This document shows, piece by piece, positions 23,101-38,100 of a DNA stretch of 64,000 nt (position 1 is the stretch's first letter; each line of letters starts with the position of its first letter). The notes beneath the pieces were generated by a model, which was not told the origin of the DNA, searched no databases, and saw only the letters and a list, made by a program, of their open reading frames with translations. The stretch is from Ceratotherium simum simum (Eukaryota > Chordata > Mammalia > Perissodactyla > Rhinocerotidae): NCBI RefSeq assembly GCF_000283155.1, contig NW_004454267.1:3257040-3321039 (forward strand), read 5' to 3'. The translations under genes and the position numbers were made by a program.

Positions 23101-26100
23101 TCCCCTCCACATACCTCCATCTGTGACAGATTGGACCTAATGTTACTAACTTTGCTGCCTTCTGATCTCTACCAGACTTTTACCTCTCTGCTGTGTATTT
23201 TGAGGAAGATTAGCCCTGGGCTAACATCCCTTGCCCATCTTCCTCTACTTTATATGGGACGCCACCACAGCATGGCTTGATAAGCGGTGCGTAGGTCTCT
23301 GCTCGGGATCCAAACCTGCGAACCCCAGGCCATGGAAGTGGAGCGTGCAAACTTAACTGCTATGCCACTGGGCTGGCCCCTCTGCTGTGTATTTTTGCCC
23401 CTTCTTTTTCCCGTATGTTCTTTCTGCCTCTCTTCTTAAAGAATTTGTAAGGTTAAATACTGACACCTTATGCAATATTTGCACATCCCTTTTCAACTAG
23501 GAAGATTAGGATGTTTAATGAGCCAATAATTACAGTATGTCTTCATGTTCTCACAGACACACTCAAGCGTAGAGTCCATGATAGTTAAAAGTAAGATTTT
23601 TCCAAGAGTATCCAATTCTTAGAAGACAGAGACAAAATGCCCAGTTCTTAATTAAATACTTTTCTGTTGAAATCAGGCAAAAATATTTACAGATGTAGAA
23701 ATTGAGACTCCATTAAGGTAAGCCAGGCTTGCAAGGCACTGTATCAACTTTCCAGAGAATCCCTGTTGTTTTCTCTCATCACTGAGTTCCTGGAGCCACT
23801 GCTGCTGTGTTCTTGTTGCTTCTGAGAGCTGTGTGATATTTGGGTACTTACTTAATGCTAGATAGTGGGCGCTGTTTATGTTTTCACCTGGCAGGAAGAT
23901 ATATGATTTTTGGAGAATTGATAGTTGCATGATTATCACTATCCCAGATTAACCTCGTTTAGAAAGCTGTGGAAGACAAGTGTCATTGGTCTGTTAGCAA
24001 CACAGCAATTTGGAGCTTTATGTGATCACTTTGATCAGTTGAAGAAAGGTAGTGATTTCTTTATACGTCTGATGCATATGTTGTAAACTAGCTTTGATAA
24101 CAAGGTCTTCCATCTGATACCAGCAGCTGATTCTCACGTGCTTCAGTTTTTCTTCTGTCAGTAGTCCTAGAACCTCCCAATTATGAACATTGCTCCCCTG
24201 AGAAAACAGTTCATAGCAACTACAGTGTTATACACTTCTGTTATTGATGAATGATGTGATTGATATATTTTAAAATTACATTTTAGACTTCCTTTTTTCC
24301 TCTTTTCTGGAAGCTGCTTCTCTTTAAAGGTTTAAGTCTAAATTTCCCAAATAGCAGTTATTCAGATACCATCTTTGTGAATTTTGTCACATCACTGTAC
24401 CACTTGTACTATTATTTGCTTAATATTTCTTTTAAATTGACTTTAAATCAATTCACCTTCCTTTTTTTAAGTTGAGGGACAATTTACATAGAAATGTAAA
24501 TGCCCACTTTAATTATCCAGTTTGAGTTGGGGCAGTTGTATACAGTCATATAGGCACCACTGGGATCAAGATGGAGAACCTTTCCAGCCCCCTAAAAAGC
24601 CCCCTTGTGCCCCTTTGCAGTAGATCCCAGATCTGCTTTCTGTCGCTAATCTAGCTGCCCTCTCCTCCCCTCACCTTTTTTTTTTGTTAACTTAGATTTT
24701 GGTAAACAGTGATGTCTATGAATTCTGAGTTTGAGGTGTTATTTTTGTGCCTAATTCATGTGAAAGTAAATAAACAATTTTTTTTTTTTTTTGGTGAGGA
24801 AGATCAGCCCTGAGCTAACATCCAATGCCAATTCTCCTCTTTTTGCTGAGGAAGATTGGCCCTGGGCTAACATCCGTGCCCATCTTCCTCTACTTTATAT
24901 GGGACGCCGCCACAGCATGGCTTGACAATCGGTGCGTCAGTGCGCGCCCAGGATCCGAACTGGCGAACCCCAGGCCTCTGAAGCAGAGCGCACGCGCTTA
25001 ACCACTGCACCTCCAGGCCGGCCCCATAAATAAACAATTTTTGTTGTCACACTCTGGTAAACTGGTTTAACTGAAGAAAATGTATACAAGAGCTTGAGTA
25101 AGCATGCTTAAAAGCTGAGAAAATTTTAAAAATGACTGTAGAGCAGTAGCTCCCAAATCTTATGCCCTAAGATTATTATTTTTCTAGTGCAGTTTCCATT
25201 TTTGAAAGGTTATTATAAACAACTTCTTAGTTAATAAACTTTATTGACAAATGATTGTTTATCCCATTATTAATAACTGCCAGCATCCATTACATTGGTG
25301 TTTTATTCCAAACTGCAGGTTATATCCTATATATGGGATGTCAAATCAATGTATCAGGTCATGACCACAGTTTTTAAAAAATGAAAGAGAAAGTAATAAA
25401 TAGAATGTATTCCAAATAATAAGAGTAGGAATAGTACCAGTGTTACCCCATACTGAGTTGATATGATTATAGCCAAAAGCAAAAATAAGTGATTTTTTCA
25501 TTAATCCATGCAGCCTTATTCCAGATAAATTTATACTTTCCTACTAGCTTTTTTGAAAAATTGAGATTTGCTCCCTGACCTCCTTTACTGTTTACCTTGC
25601 ATTTGACTCTTGACTTTTTTTCTCCAATATTTAAATTGTGAGAACTTCAATTAATGATATTTTAACATTACATGTGTAATATTTCAATATTTCTTCTTCT
25701 GATAGTGGCAGGATATTTTAATATTCCACAGTGACTGAAAGTGGTGAAAATCAACTAGTATAAAAATGATTCTTGGGGCCGGCCCAGGGGCACAAGCGGT
25801 TAAGTGCTCGTGCTCCGCTGCAGCAGCCCGGGGTTCGCCGGTTCAGATCCCAGGCGCCCACTGACGCACCACTTGTTAAGCCATGCTGTGGCGGCATCCC
25901 ATATAAAGTAAAGGAAGATGGGCACAGATGTTAGCCCAGGGCCAGTCTTCCTCAGCAATAAAAAAAAAAAAAAGAAGAGGATTGGCATCGGATGTTAGCT
26001 CAGGGCTGGTCTTCCTCACAAAAAAAAAAAAAAGGTTCTCTAAAAAAATACTCATAAAATGATGAACGGTGGGGCTTGTTTTACAAAATGAGCTGTTCTA

Positions 26101-29100
26101 GTTCTGTGACAATTAACGTACAATTGAATATTCTTTTTAGGAGCCTTGAAATTATACCACACATCTATGTTAGATGTAATTGAAGCAAAAATACTGAATA
26201 CTGAATCCACTTCATTACACAGCAGAATCAACCATCGCTGAAATATAACTTATAAATTTACAGTCTAATGACTAACCATGTAATAACTTTCTGAATTCTC
26301 AGTAATGAGCATATAGCAATTTCATAATTAGAAAGTGTGTGTCTGTGTATACACGCTCTGTAAATGCTTTGTTGCACTTTTTTGGTCTGTTTTTTAACAG
26401 TATAATTGCTACAAGCCTCTTTGAGGCTTAGGGACCCAGAGTGAGAGATGAGGCCCTAGGAGTGCAATTCAGAAGTCTGAGCTGACTGCAGTTCCCTTTC
26501 CTAGAAGAGCATCTTAAAGGACCACATTCACATGTAGTACAACCTGGGCTGGCTTGCTTAAGGGCGGTCGGAAAGATAATGGAAGGGAAACAGACTGAAT
26601 ACCAACTGGCCTTACAAGGGAGAGTGGGACTCTGTTGACCTTTTTGGTTAACAAATGGACCTTTTTTCAGAAATTGTTTCTAGTAGGCCCCAGATTTTTA
26701 GCCAGGTCACTTTACTCACGATTTAAATGAGGGAAAATGTATTCAGATGTGTTTATAAGTAGGAACCGAAGTCTGTGCTAGCAATACTGTCTGATCCTTA
26801 GTATCGAGACTGATGCCATAGGCAGTACCTGCACTGTGGGTGCACTGCTTTCAAACTATATGTCGTCTTTCTTTTTTTTTTTTTTTTTTAAAGATTTTAT
26901 TTATTTTATTTTTCCCCCCAAAGCCCCAGTGGATAGTTGTGTGTCGTAGCTGCACATCCTTCTAGTTGCTGTATGTGGGACTCGGCCTCAGGATGAACGG
27001 AGAAGTGGTGCCTCGATGCGCACCCGGGATCCGAACCCGGGCCACCAGCATCGCAGCGCGCGCACTTAACCACCAAGCCACAGGGCCGGCCCTATATGTC
27101 GTCTTTCATCTTACCTATAACTCATAAAAAGTCATCACCACAAACATTTGCAGGGCTTCGCGAGGTGGAATGATGGTTTAAGATCTGAAGTAAACTTTTT
27201 AGTGAAGACTAGGGAAGCTGTACATCCTGGTTTGTCTGGGACTGTCCTTACCTATGTCCTGGCTTAATTATTAATAGTACTCCCTTTCACTCTTAAAAAT
27301 GCCCTGGTTTTGGATGATAAGTTTATGGTCATCTAGTTGAGACTGTTGTAGAACAGAAGTTTTACCTGTAGGGAGAGTCTTCTGATGTACTTTTTATCAG
27401 AAAATATTAAGCAAAGATCATCTTTAAAATGAGGCCTTAGTTCTGATTATGATTTTTTTTTTTTTTAAAGATTTTATTTATTCAGTTTTTTTCCCCCCAA
27501 AGCCCCAGCAGACAGTTGTATGTCATAGGTTCACATCCTTTTTAGTTGCTGTACGTGGGACTCGGCCTCACGTTGGACGGAGAAGTGGTGCCTCGGGGCG
27601 CTCCCGGGATCCGAACCCAGGCCGCCAGCATCAGAGCGCGCGCACTTAACCGCTAAGCCACGGAGCCGGCCCTGATTATGATTTTTGAGTACAGAGCTTT
27701 TTCACAGTGTGAGTTGCTTCGTTTACTTATTTGATGAAATTGAGAAGCAGTGTTGTCTGGTGGTTAAGAGCACTGGTTCTAGGGTAGTAGAGACTGTAAG
27801 TTCTGGCTCTACCACATACTGACTCTGTGCCTTTGGGTTAGTCAGGAACGAATGCATGTCAAGGTGTTAATTAGCATCATGCCTGGAATATGGCAAGCAA
27901 CCCAGTAAGTGTTAGTAATTATGAAGGATCACAGATCTCATTGAGCCCTTTTTCTGTGCCAGACCCTGTGCTAGGTGCTAAGGAATAAAAAAATGATAGG
28001 ACTTTCTTCTTAGGAACCTGGCACAGAATACTATTTTTTTCTTCCCTTGATATCATAAAAGTCTCCTTCTAAATACTGAATAATAGACATCTTTCTACAA
28101 CTTAATTCTTCACTCATTTAAGTTGGTGTCTGGCTGTTGCCCTGCTGCTGTTTATTAACATTTATCACACAGCTACCTTGTCTGGAACTCTAACAGGTCC
28201 TAAGGATACAAAATGTGAGTAAGAAAGTAGTGGCCGCCCTCACTAGATGCTTATGGAGGCAGGGTTTTCAGTTTTAAGGAACTCGTTAATAAATATACAT
28301 TTTCTTTAGAGCGTTCCTTGACTTAGAGCCTGATGTTATCCTGCAACTGGATAACATTTTATCTTTTGGATTATCCAATTAATGCAACAAGCACGTGAGG
28401 GTCTCCAACATTGGAGTCATATCATACTCACATTTAATTCACTCAAATTTAACTATAAATGCTATTTTCCTTACCCACCCACTCCCCGCCCCACTTCACT
28501 CCCTGAAAGAGTAGGAGCAAGACCAATTTCAGTGTCAGCTGTTCCCCTCAGGGAGCGTGTGCTCTAGAGGGAGACTCGGGAGGGGGAATAGGGAGCTGCG
28601 TTTCCCTCTTGCCTTCCACAGTGTAAGCATCCCGTCATCACATGTGATTCTGGTGTTTAAAAATAAGTATTGTTCCTATGAAGTGGCTTCTAAACTAAGT
28701 CAACTACTTGGTCTATTCTTAACTGAAAAATTTGTTCCAGTCCTATAGGAAAAATTAGCTGTGTTGCACTTAGAGCCAGTTATGTTGAGATCCAGTACAC
28801 CATGCCTTCCTGAGAGGTTTCAGAGGTGACATGGCGATCCAAGAACCGAGCTGACTTTAGACTCATGGTCCTACAAGAGGAGTCAAAATTAGTAGGAGTC
28901 TGAATCATTGCCTTCAGGAAGCTTATAATCTAATCGGAGAGAATATCCATACTGGAAAGATCATCTATAAAACAATTCACAGTAAAGAATGTAAGGAATC
29001 ATGAGGATAAACAGTCGAATAGTAGAATGGCCCCAGTTTCAAGCATTCTGTCCCTTGGTCCCCATAAATACGATCATTTTTGTCAGGCAACGAGAGCAGA

Positions 29101-32100
29101 TTTTTGGTTTAGAAAAAATGGTATCAATATCATTAGAGAGGACATGAAAATGGTTTTATCCATAAAGGTTTCTTGGAAGTATTGAATTGTGATTTAATAG
29201 GTAGCTAGTGATAGATAAAAGGCACGAGGATGTTTCAGACAGGGCAAGTGTTATAAGCATGAAACATAGAGGTGTGATTGATCAAAACTATCTTTTCATT
29301 TGGCCAGATGATCCGGGACACATTGGAGTGTCACGAGATGAGAATACTAAGGAACATGACCAGTAGATAGAGGAGTTAAGATAAATTCTCTTGACCATTA
29401 TCTGTTCCTCATCCTACTCATAATCATTTACTGAGAACACTGAGACTCTTTTAGATTGCTCTCTCACCCATCTCATGGTTACATTTAAATTGTGAATTTT
29501 ATTGGAGACACCTGTTTTAAAATGATTTTTCTATCTGTGTAAAAGTCAGATGTGGCTACGTGATTATTTTGTAATCCCTTGTGAGAGTCGGTGTGGTGTA
29601 ATAGAAAGAGTTTGGAAACAAGAGTCAGGAAACCAGGGTTCTGGCACCACTCTGTCATTTGTTAGCTCCATGGCCTTAGGCAAGTCACTTTACCTCTCTA
29701 GGTCTTAGTTTCTTCACCTCAAAAATGTTAGACCAGAATCAAAGGTTTTCATGCCATACTTTCTTTTTAATGAAATTGTTTACACATAAAACTTTACTCA
29801 AAACCCTATTATATAAAACAGAGGTGATCTCCTTAATGGGGGGGGGGCGGTTAGGGAGCTAGAAGCCCCAACTGCCTACCCAACCCCTCCTCCCCAGAGT
29901 TCATCCCGGGAGTCTTAGGGCTCAGAAGAACACAAGTGGAAAATCCCTGGGCTAGATCCCTAAGGTCCCTTTTAGAATTAGCATTTTCTGATACTTACTT
30001 TGTTTGGTAAATTGAGTAGAATTTTTTTAAAAACAATTTTGAGGAGGTAATGCAGTACTAAACATAATACAACTCATTGTACAACTACTCTGTATAAGAT
30101 ATTACTAGGTACAATAGGCAATATGAAGAGAAGAGAAATACACTTGAAGTACTCTTGAAGAGGAAGAAGGGAACAAAAGAGAAAAAGAGAGCTTCTCTAA
30201 CTGTTTATAACCCAACTCATACTATACAGAGATTCAAGGCAACAAAATTGTCTGCCTAATAATTGCTGTGGAGATTAAGAAGAAAGAAAGGAAAATAAGT
30301 GTGTGTTTTAATTGTGCAAGAATTTTTTAAATTTTGTTTTATTTTTTGAATGGGAGATAGATGTACACTTGGTACTAAAATCCAAAAGTAACAAACGGAT
30401 GTGAACTGAAAAGACTCCCTCTGCCCCCTGTGCCTGTCCTCCAGTTCCCTTCTCTGCAGGTGGTCACTATCACCGGCTGTGTAAGCTTCCCGAGCTTATA
30501 GAAGCACTTGCCCGTTTAGGAGTGTATTAGTTTCCTGTGGTTGCTGTAACAAATTAGCGCAAACTGGATGGCTTAGAACAACAGAAGTGTATTGTCTCGC
30601 AGTTCTGGAGGCCAGAAGTTTGAAATCTGTATCCCTGGGCTGAAATCGAGGTGTTGGCAGGGCTGTGCTCCCTCCAGAGGCTCTGGGGGCGAGTCCCTTT
30701 CATTCTTGTTCTAGCTTATGTTGCTGCCAGCACTCCTTCCTTGGCTTGTGGCCCCATCACTCCAGTTTTCGAGGCCAGCATCTTCAAACTCCCTCTGCTC
30801 ATCTTCACGTAGCCTTCTCGTCTGTTTGTGTGTGTGTGTGTGTGTGGTCTCTTTCCACTTCTCTCTCGTGTGGATGGATATGATTCCGTTTAGGGCTCAC
30901 CTGGATAATTCGGGGTAATCTTGCCATCTCAAGATCCTTAACTTAATCACATCTGCAAAGACTTTGCCTTATAAGATAACATTCACCAGTTCCAGGGATT
31001 AGGATGTGACTGTCTTTTGGGGGGCCATTTTTCAGCCTACAACAACAGTAAAACAAATAGCATACTTGACATACTTTGCTGAACCTTGCTTCTAATAGTG
31101 AAAAACTGGAGTAACCTAAGGGTCTGTTAATTCAGGACTGGTTAAATGATGGCACATCCATAGACTGCAATATGGTGTCACCACTAAGAAGAAAGAAGTG
31201 GGCATACTGACGTGGAACCATATTCACTATAAAGTAGAAAAAAGAAAGTTGCAGAGGTGTATATGAGTAAGGTAAAAATTTGGGAAGCTGTATGTCAAAC
31301 TTAAAAGTGGCTTCCCCTGGGCAGTAGGACTGGTGGACTTTGTTTATGTTATATGTTTGTACTGTTGGAATTTTTTAATCAAACGTATACTTTTATAATA
31401 AATCCATATGTTTTATAATAAATTCATAAGAAAGTGGACTTGCATTTAGCTTTTCTGAATGAATTATGTTGCAGGAATAATAGACGGATTATTAAAATCT
31501 AACCTTTTTTTGATTTGCTTCCCAGATAGCAGACCCTACGTTAGCTGAAATGGGAAAGAACTTGAAGGAGGCCATGAAGATGCTAGAGGACAGTCAGAGG
31601 TGAGCCTGTGGAACAGAAGTGCCCCTATTAAACGTGTTCAACCTGCTGTGAAACTCGTGGCACTAGTTTCCTGCTGTTGAAAACAGCTCTTGGTTTCAGA
31701 ATGTCACACTTAGCTTAGCTTCGGCTGACTTTAGAGTTGGTATTTGTCTTGGGTAAAGTTGCTTTGTAATTAAAGGATTTTGAAATTGAGGGGCAGGACT
31801 TATAATTTTTAGTTCTGCCTTTTAAGTGTTTCATTTACTTAATATAGTGATTTTAATCTATAAATACTTCTTAACATATATTCAGGTCATATAGGACATC
31901 AACTAACCAAGAAATGAGTTGAAGTATTATTATTTTTTCCATGTTCTTTTCCTGAAACTCAAACTATACCCCAAATTGGGAGCTGGGGCCAGGGGTGGGG
32001 GGAGAGATGTGATAACTGTGTTTCAAATCCTACATCAGTTACTAAGAGGTTATAGGCAACATTGTTGCATGTTTGCATGCTCAAATGTTAGAAATTTGAT

Positions 32101-35100
32101 ATGATGAAACGAACAGTTTTGTATTTCCTTTAAATTAGAAGAACAGAGGAGGAAAATGGAAAGAAGCTCATCTCAGGGGATATTCCAGGGCCACTCCAAG
32201 GCAGGTAGGTGGCAATGAAGATAAGTAATAAGAACCTTTAGTTAGGCTATATATTTTCTTTAAACCAAGATTTTATCATTATTGATTTACAATTTTAGTT
32301 TTAATGAGCACAAAGCAAATTTAGAGTTACGTGCAGTGTAACGTCAAAAAACCAAATGCCGGGGCCAGCCCTGTAGCCTACTGGTAAAGTTCTGTGTGCT
32401 CTGCTTCGGTGGCCCAGGTTCACGGGTTTGGATCCCAGGTGCGGACCTACACCACTCATCAGCCATGCTGTGGTGGCGACCCACATACAAAATAGAGGAA
32501 GGTTGGCAGCAGATGTTAGCTCAGGGTGACTCTTCCTCAAGGAACAAAAGAGGAAGATTGGCACAGATGTTAGCTCTGAGCTAATCTTCCTCAAGGAAAA
32601 AAAGAGGAAGACTGGCCGCAGATGTTAGCTCAGAGCGAATCTTCCTCACCAAAAACAAAAACAAACAAAAAAAAACTGAATGCCATTGGCTGGTTGGGAA
32701 TAATGTTGAGTCTGCCTGCTTCTCCTCCTTTCCCATTCAGAATTTAACACAAACTCATGACTCAAAAGTGATGCACAAATTTATAATTATAACTTGACTA
32801 TCACACTTCATCGTTGAAACCTGTAATCTATTTGGTAGGCTGAGCTTTATTGTGAGAGATATTTTAATTTGATAAGACTTATCATTTTTATGATTGAAAG
32901 GAAAATGTTAACTTTAATCATTTATTGGCAGAGTGCTTTATTTTTTGGCAGCGAAAGCAAATCTGTCAAGTGTTTGTGGTTTGAGCCAGCAGGGAAAATA
33001 ACAGAAAAATAAGTATTCGACTAAAATTTTCACAGGTTGTTAGCACTCAATCTGGAATTAAAGTCCCAGCCCGGCTTCCGTCAAACAAGCTTAACTTTTT
33101 CATTTTATAACCAGGAAACTTCACATAGGTAAACAGTACAACTCCCTTAAATTGTCCTTTGACCTGAATATAAACATGTTACAAGGTTGCAAAAGAAAAG
33201 TACAGAGGAAGGATACAGTGTGCCAATAGATGTCACATCTAACACACCCAGATACTAATATTTTAAAATAGCTACTCCTCCTTGTAGTCTGAATGGTGCT
33301 GATTTGCAGCCCTGATGTGAAGTGCGTTCTGCAACTCAGAACAGGAACCAGTCCTATAAATCTCCTCATCCCAGGCCTACAAGGGCATTAAAGGGTTCTA
33401 CTGATCTTACAGAAGTTTCCTTGGAAGAGATACTACCAAGAACATCTGCAGTTCTCATGATGAGGGCATTAAACCCGCTGGTCGGGAGTATTCGCGCTTA
33501 ATCATGCTAATAGCCAACATCTGAGATAGGACTGTGCCAGGCACAGTGTTAAGTGCTTTACATGCACTGTCTAATTGCATCCTCATGATTCTGTAATTTG
33601 GGGCTTAGCACGTTTCAATAGCTTGCTCAGGGTCACATGGCTAGCGCTCAGGTGTGCCTCGAGGGCCCCTTGGCCTAATATCTACACAGTGTCAAAGGAC
33701 CAGAGCCCCTCGAAGCTCAGCACCTCAGGGAGGATGGGTACTGGGGCATTGTTTTGACAGTGCTTCCTTTTCAAAAGAGAGAGCTTTTTGTTAGTCATAT
33801 TCTCATTAATAGAGCGATAATATTTTTACATTACATGTGTTACAAATTGCCTTGCCATTGCTGACAACTTTAGCCATTCACATTCTTCTCATAAATTTTC
33901 ACCTCCTCATGTAATGAGCATTTGGTAACATTATCTTGGACAGAAGTCAGTCTGTTTACAGTCTAAGCAGATCTGCAGTTTCCCAGCTTGGGGAAGAGGT
34001 GGTAATAAACGATGCGTGCATTACATGATGAAGTCTGTTAGAACAAACAGATGAGACTCCTGCATGGAGAGAAACTAGATATACTGATGGCATTGGACTA
34101 TTCTTGCTGCTTCAGTGACCCGCCAGCATCTTATAAGGACTGTTTTGGCTTTTATAGCATGCTTATTAAATATTCTCCAGGATTCATATGAACAGATAGA
34201 GAAATATTGCTAAAGCAATACTGGTGAAATTTTAAAAAATCAATCTCATATTTAGGTAGAAGATTTAATCAATCACAAGTAAGGTTATTTTCAGCCAGCC
34301 CTGGTGGTCTAGTGGTTAAGATTCAGCACTCTCACTGCTGTGGCCTGGGTTTGTTTCCTAGTCAGGGAGTCACACCATCCATCTGTCAGTTGTCATACTG
34401 TGGCAACTGCATATTGCTGTGAAAGCTATGCTACCACTATTTCAAATACCAGCAGGGTCACCCATGGTGGACAGGTTTCAGCGGAGCTTCCAGACTAACA
34501 CAAACTAGGAAGGAAGGACCTGGTCGTCCACTTCTGAAAAAATTGGCCGTGAAAACCCCATGAATAGCAATGGAGCATTGTCCGATAGAGTGCTAGAAGA
34601 TTAGAGGATGACCCAAAAGACTGGGCAGGGTTCCACTCTGCTGTACACAGGATTGACTTGCACTGACAAAAAAAAAATGGTTATTTCAGAATTCAGTTAA
34701 TAATTTGAAGTCTGTCTTTAAAAGATGTATATTTTATCTCAGACACATTCTTTCTCTTATAGCTACTCCTTTAAAAAAAAAAAACTTAAAGCTAGTTTGG
34801 ATGAGAGAAATAGAGAGTGGTGGGGATGTGTGGTATTTCCACCTGTCCATCAACTCTTTTTTATTCTGCAGTGGGCAAGATATGGTGAGCATCCTCCAGT
34901 TAGTTCAGAATCTGATGCATGGAGATGAAGATGAGGAGCCCCAGAGTGCCCGGTAATACAGAACTGTTGGCAGCTTCTCTTTGAAAGTCTATGTGTTCAT
35001 GATTTTGATAGTGATTACATTCTTACAAGATGCTGAAATAATAAGCTGTTTCATTCAGAGTTACAGTACATATGATATTAAAACGTTCATTTTTTTTCTT

Positions 35101-38100
35101 TTCAGAGAGACATTTATATACTTTAGATAATATATTTTGTAAAAGGAAGGTATTTACTAAAACTAAACCCTGTAGTGTTTATGGTATGGTGTCTTAGGGA
35201 GGGGTTGACAAAGGGACCAAAGAATAACTGCTGTGCACTTTTCTGCTTCTGATCACTTCTGCGTATGTGCTTCTGCTTGCTAAGAATTGCTACAGCTGAA
35301 TTGATGGGTGGCAGGCCACGTTGTCTGTGAGTCATCCATTTGTTTTATTTTTATTTATTCGTCTATTTAGCTATTTGTTTAGTTTTATTTTCTCCTTAAT
35401 TATTTTAAATTTAATTTTCTGGAATAATTAATACATTCATCCGGTTTAATTTCGAAGGATAACAAGGGTACATATACAAAAGCAATCTTCTTTCTTACCT
35501 CTGCCTTCTGTCTTGTTCTCCTCCCTAGAGATAGACAGTGTTGTCAGTTTCTTGTATATTCTTCAGAAATATTTTGTGTGTATGTATACACAAATAAAAT
35601 GTCTATACTCACCCCCTCCAGTGCATAAATACTGTGTACATTGTTCTGTACTTTACTTTTTCATTTATGTCTTGGAGTTCATTGCATATTAATACACAAG
35701 GAGCTTTCTCCTTCAAGAGCTGTTTAGTTTCACTTTGAATGGATGAACCATATTTTATTTAGCTAGTCTTCTATTCATGTTTTACTAATACAAACATTGC
35801 TGCAGCCAATAACTTCATACATGTGTTACTTCTCATTGACGCAACTGTTTCCGGACGTTAAAGTCCTAGAAGTGGGATTGCTGGGCCAGGTGGTTTGTGC
35901 ATTTGTGATTTCAATAGATATTGCCAAATTTCCCTCCACGGAATTGTGCCAGTTTACAGTGCCACCAGCAGTGTATGAGAGCCCCTCTTTCCCCACACCT
36001 TTACCTGCAAGGGTGTTAACAGACTTAACAATCGTTGTCAGTCTGTTGGGTGAGAAATTATATTTTAGTATAATTTTAATTTGCATTTTTCTTATGAACC
36101 AGGTTAAGTGTCGTTTTGTATGTTTTGACTTATGTATATTTCCTTTTCTGTGAGCTGTCTCCTCTGCCCAATATCTTGTTCAATTTTTTGTCTTTTTCTT
36201 ATTGATTTATAGTTATAAGGGAAATTCGTCCGTCCATTTTAATTATATATAATACAATACCTCGTTCCGCTTGAATTTGCTGTATTATTTTCATAAATAG
36301 CTAGTTAATGCAGGGAATTGATCTTTATCTAATGAGTCTTAAAAAAATTGTTTTCTGCACATTTTATCTCAGCTCTACCCTCCATAGTTCTTACGGCTGG
36401 TACTTAATTTTAAAAAAATTTTTAGAAGAAAATTCAAAACAGTTTGTATTGAAAACAGTTTGTATATTTAGTAGGTATTCAATAAAAATAAGGAAATTTA
36501 TCTCCTATGACTTGAATTTTAAAAATAGTTTTCCTCCCCAGACTATCAATACCTTATGTGCATTGAATTTTCTAAATTTATCTGTATTTCTGCCTTCTAT
36601 GCCATTAAGTAGATTTCAACTCTGACAGAAATTTCTGTCGAATGCTGTTTCTCTTAAGTTTTATTTCTTTATTTACGCTTTGATTAGTACTTTTTTTTAA
36701 TCTAATGAATTTTGGTTAACAGAATCCAGAATATTGGAGAACAAGGTCATATAGCTTTGTTGGGGCATAGTCTGGGAGCTTATATTTCAACTCTGGACAA
36801 AGAGAGGCTGAGAAAACTTACAACTCGGATACTTTCAGACACTACCTTATGGCTATGCAGAATTTTCAGGTAAAGACGTGAGTTTTTAGTTTGCGGTAAG
36901 GACATTGATGAGTGGGGTATAGACTGTGAGAGATCTGCTTTCTGGAGCTTTGCTATCTGGGTTCAAATCTGCCTCTTCCTCTTCCTCTTGGAAGGATTGC
37001 TTAACCTCTCCATGCCTCAGTTTCCTCATCTTTTAAACGGAGATAGCGTTAATATCTATTTCTTGGCATTATTGTGAGGAGTAAATGAGCTAATGAACTA
37101 GTATATGTGAAAAGCTGAGAACATAAGCACGTGCATGTTGGATAATGTCCGCAGTTGCTTACTTTTAGGATTCCTAATTGGCACATGTTGACAGAAGACA
37201 GAGCAGTGAAATGGATTCAGATATCTTTAATCAAAGTATTAGGGCCGGCCCCGTGGCTTGGCGGTTAAGTGCGCGCACTGTGCTGCCGGCGGCCCGGGTT
37301 CGGATCCCGGGTGCGCACTGACGCACCGCTCCTCTGGCCATGCTGGGGCCGCGTCCCACATACAGCAACTAGAAGGATGTGCAGCTATGACAGACAACTA
37401 TCTGCTGGGGCTTTGGGGGAAAAATAAATAAATAAAAAATCTTTAAAAAAAAAAAAAAACAAAGTATTAGCTTGTGCTTTAGTAGAAAGGAAATGCTGTC
37501 ATAGGAAGATGAGTATGTGTTGTGAAATTGAAGTTTGCTTTATACTGTGATAATGTTGGCATTGTTAAGGAATTATAGCAGATTAAGGATTCAGTAGAAG
37601 ACACAGGACCAATGGTGTTTTTGTGTTTGTATTATTACTGTCATAGGAAAGGAGGGGCCGGCCCGGTGGCACAAGCAGTTAAGTGTGCACGCTCTGCTGC
37701 GGCTGCCCCGGGTTCGCTGGTTTGGATCCGGGCACGCACCGACGCACCGCTTGGCAAGCCATGCTGTGGCAGCGTCCCATATAAAGTGGAGGAAGATGGG
37801 CACGGATGTTAGCTCAGGGTCAGTCTTCCTCAGCAAAAAAGAGGAGGATTGGCAGATGTTAGCTCAAGGCTGATCTTCCTCACAAAAGGAGCATTTGCCT
37901 AGCATTGGAACACTTAACTTGGGAGACTCACTTTCACTTGTTGAGAAGGAGCTTGGCCTGGCGAGAGTATAAGTTTGCCTGACCATATTGCAAAGGAGAA
38001 ATTTTCTTGTGTTCTAATAAAAATCCAACACCTGTAATTGAAATGCTCTCTCTCTCATTCTCTGGGAGATTGAGAACAATAAAAGGCCCCAAGCAGATAA

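Noticed and set aside
35797..36153. 118-codon open frame on the plus strand
   Set aside because: It lies inside a reversed L1M relic between exons 4 and 5 and has no splice or family support.
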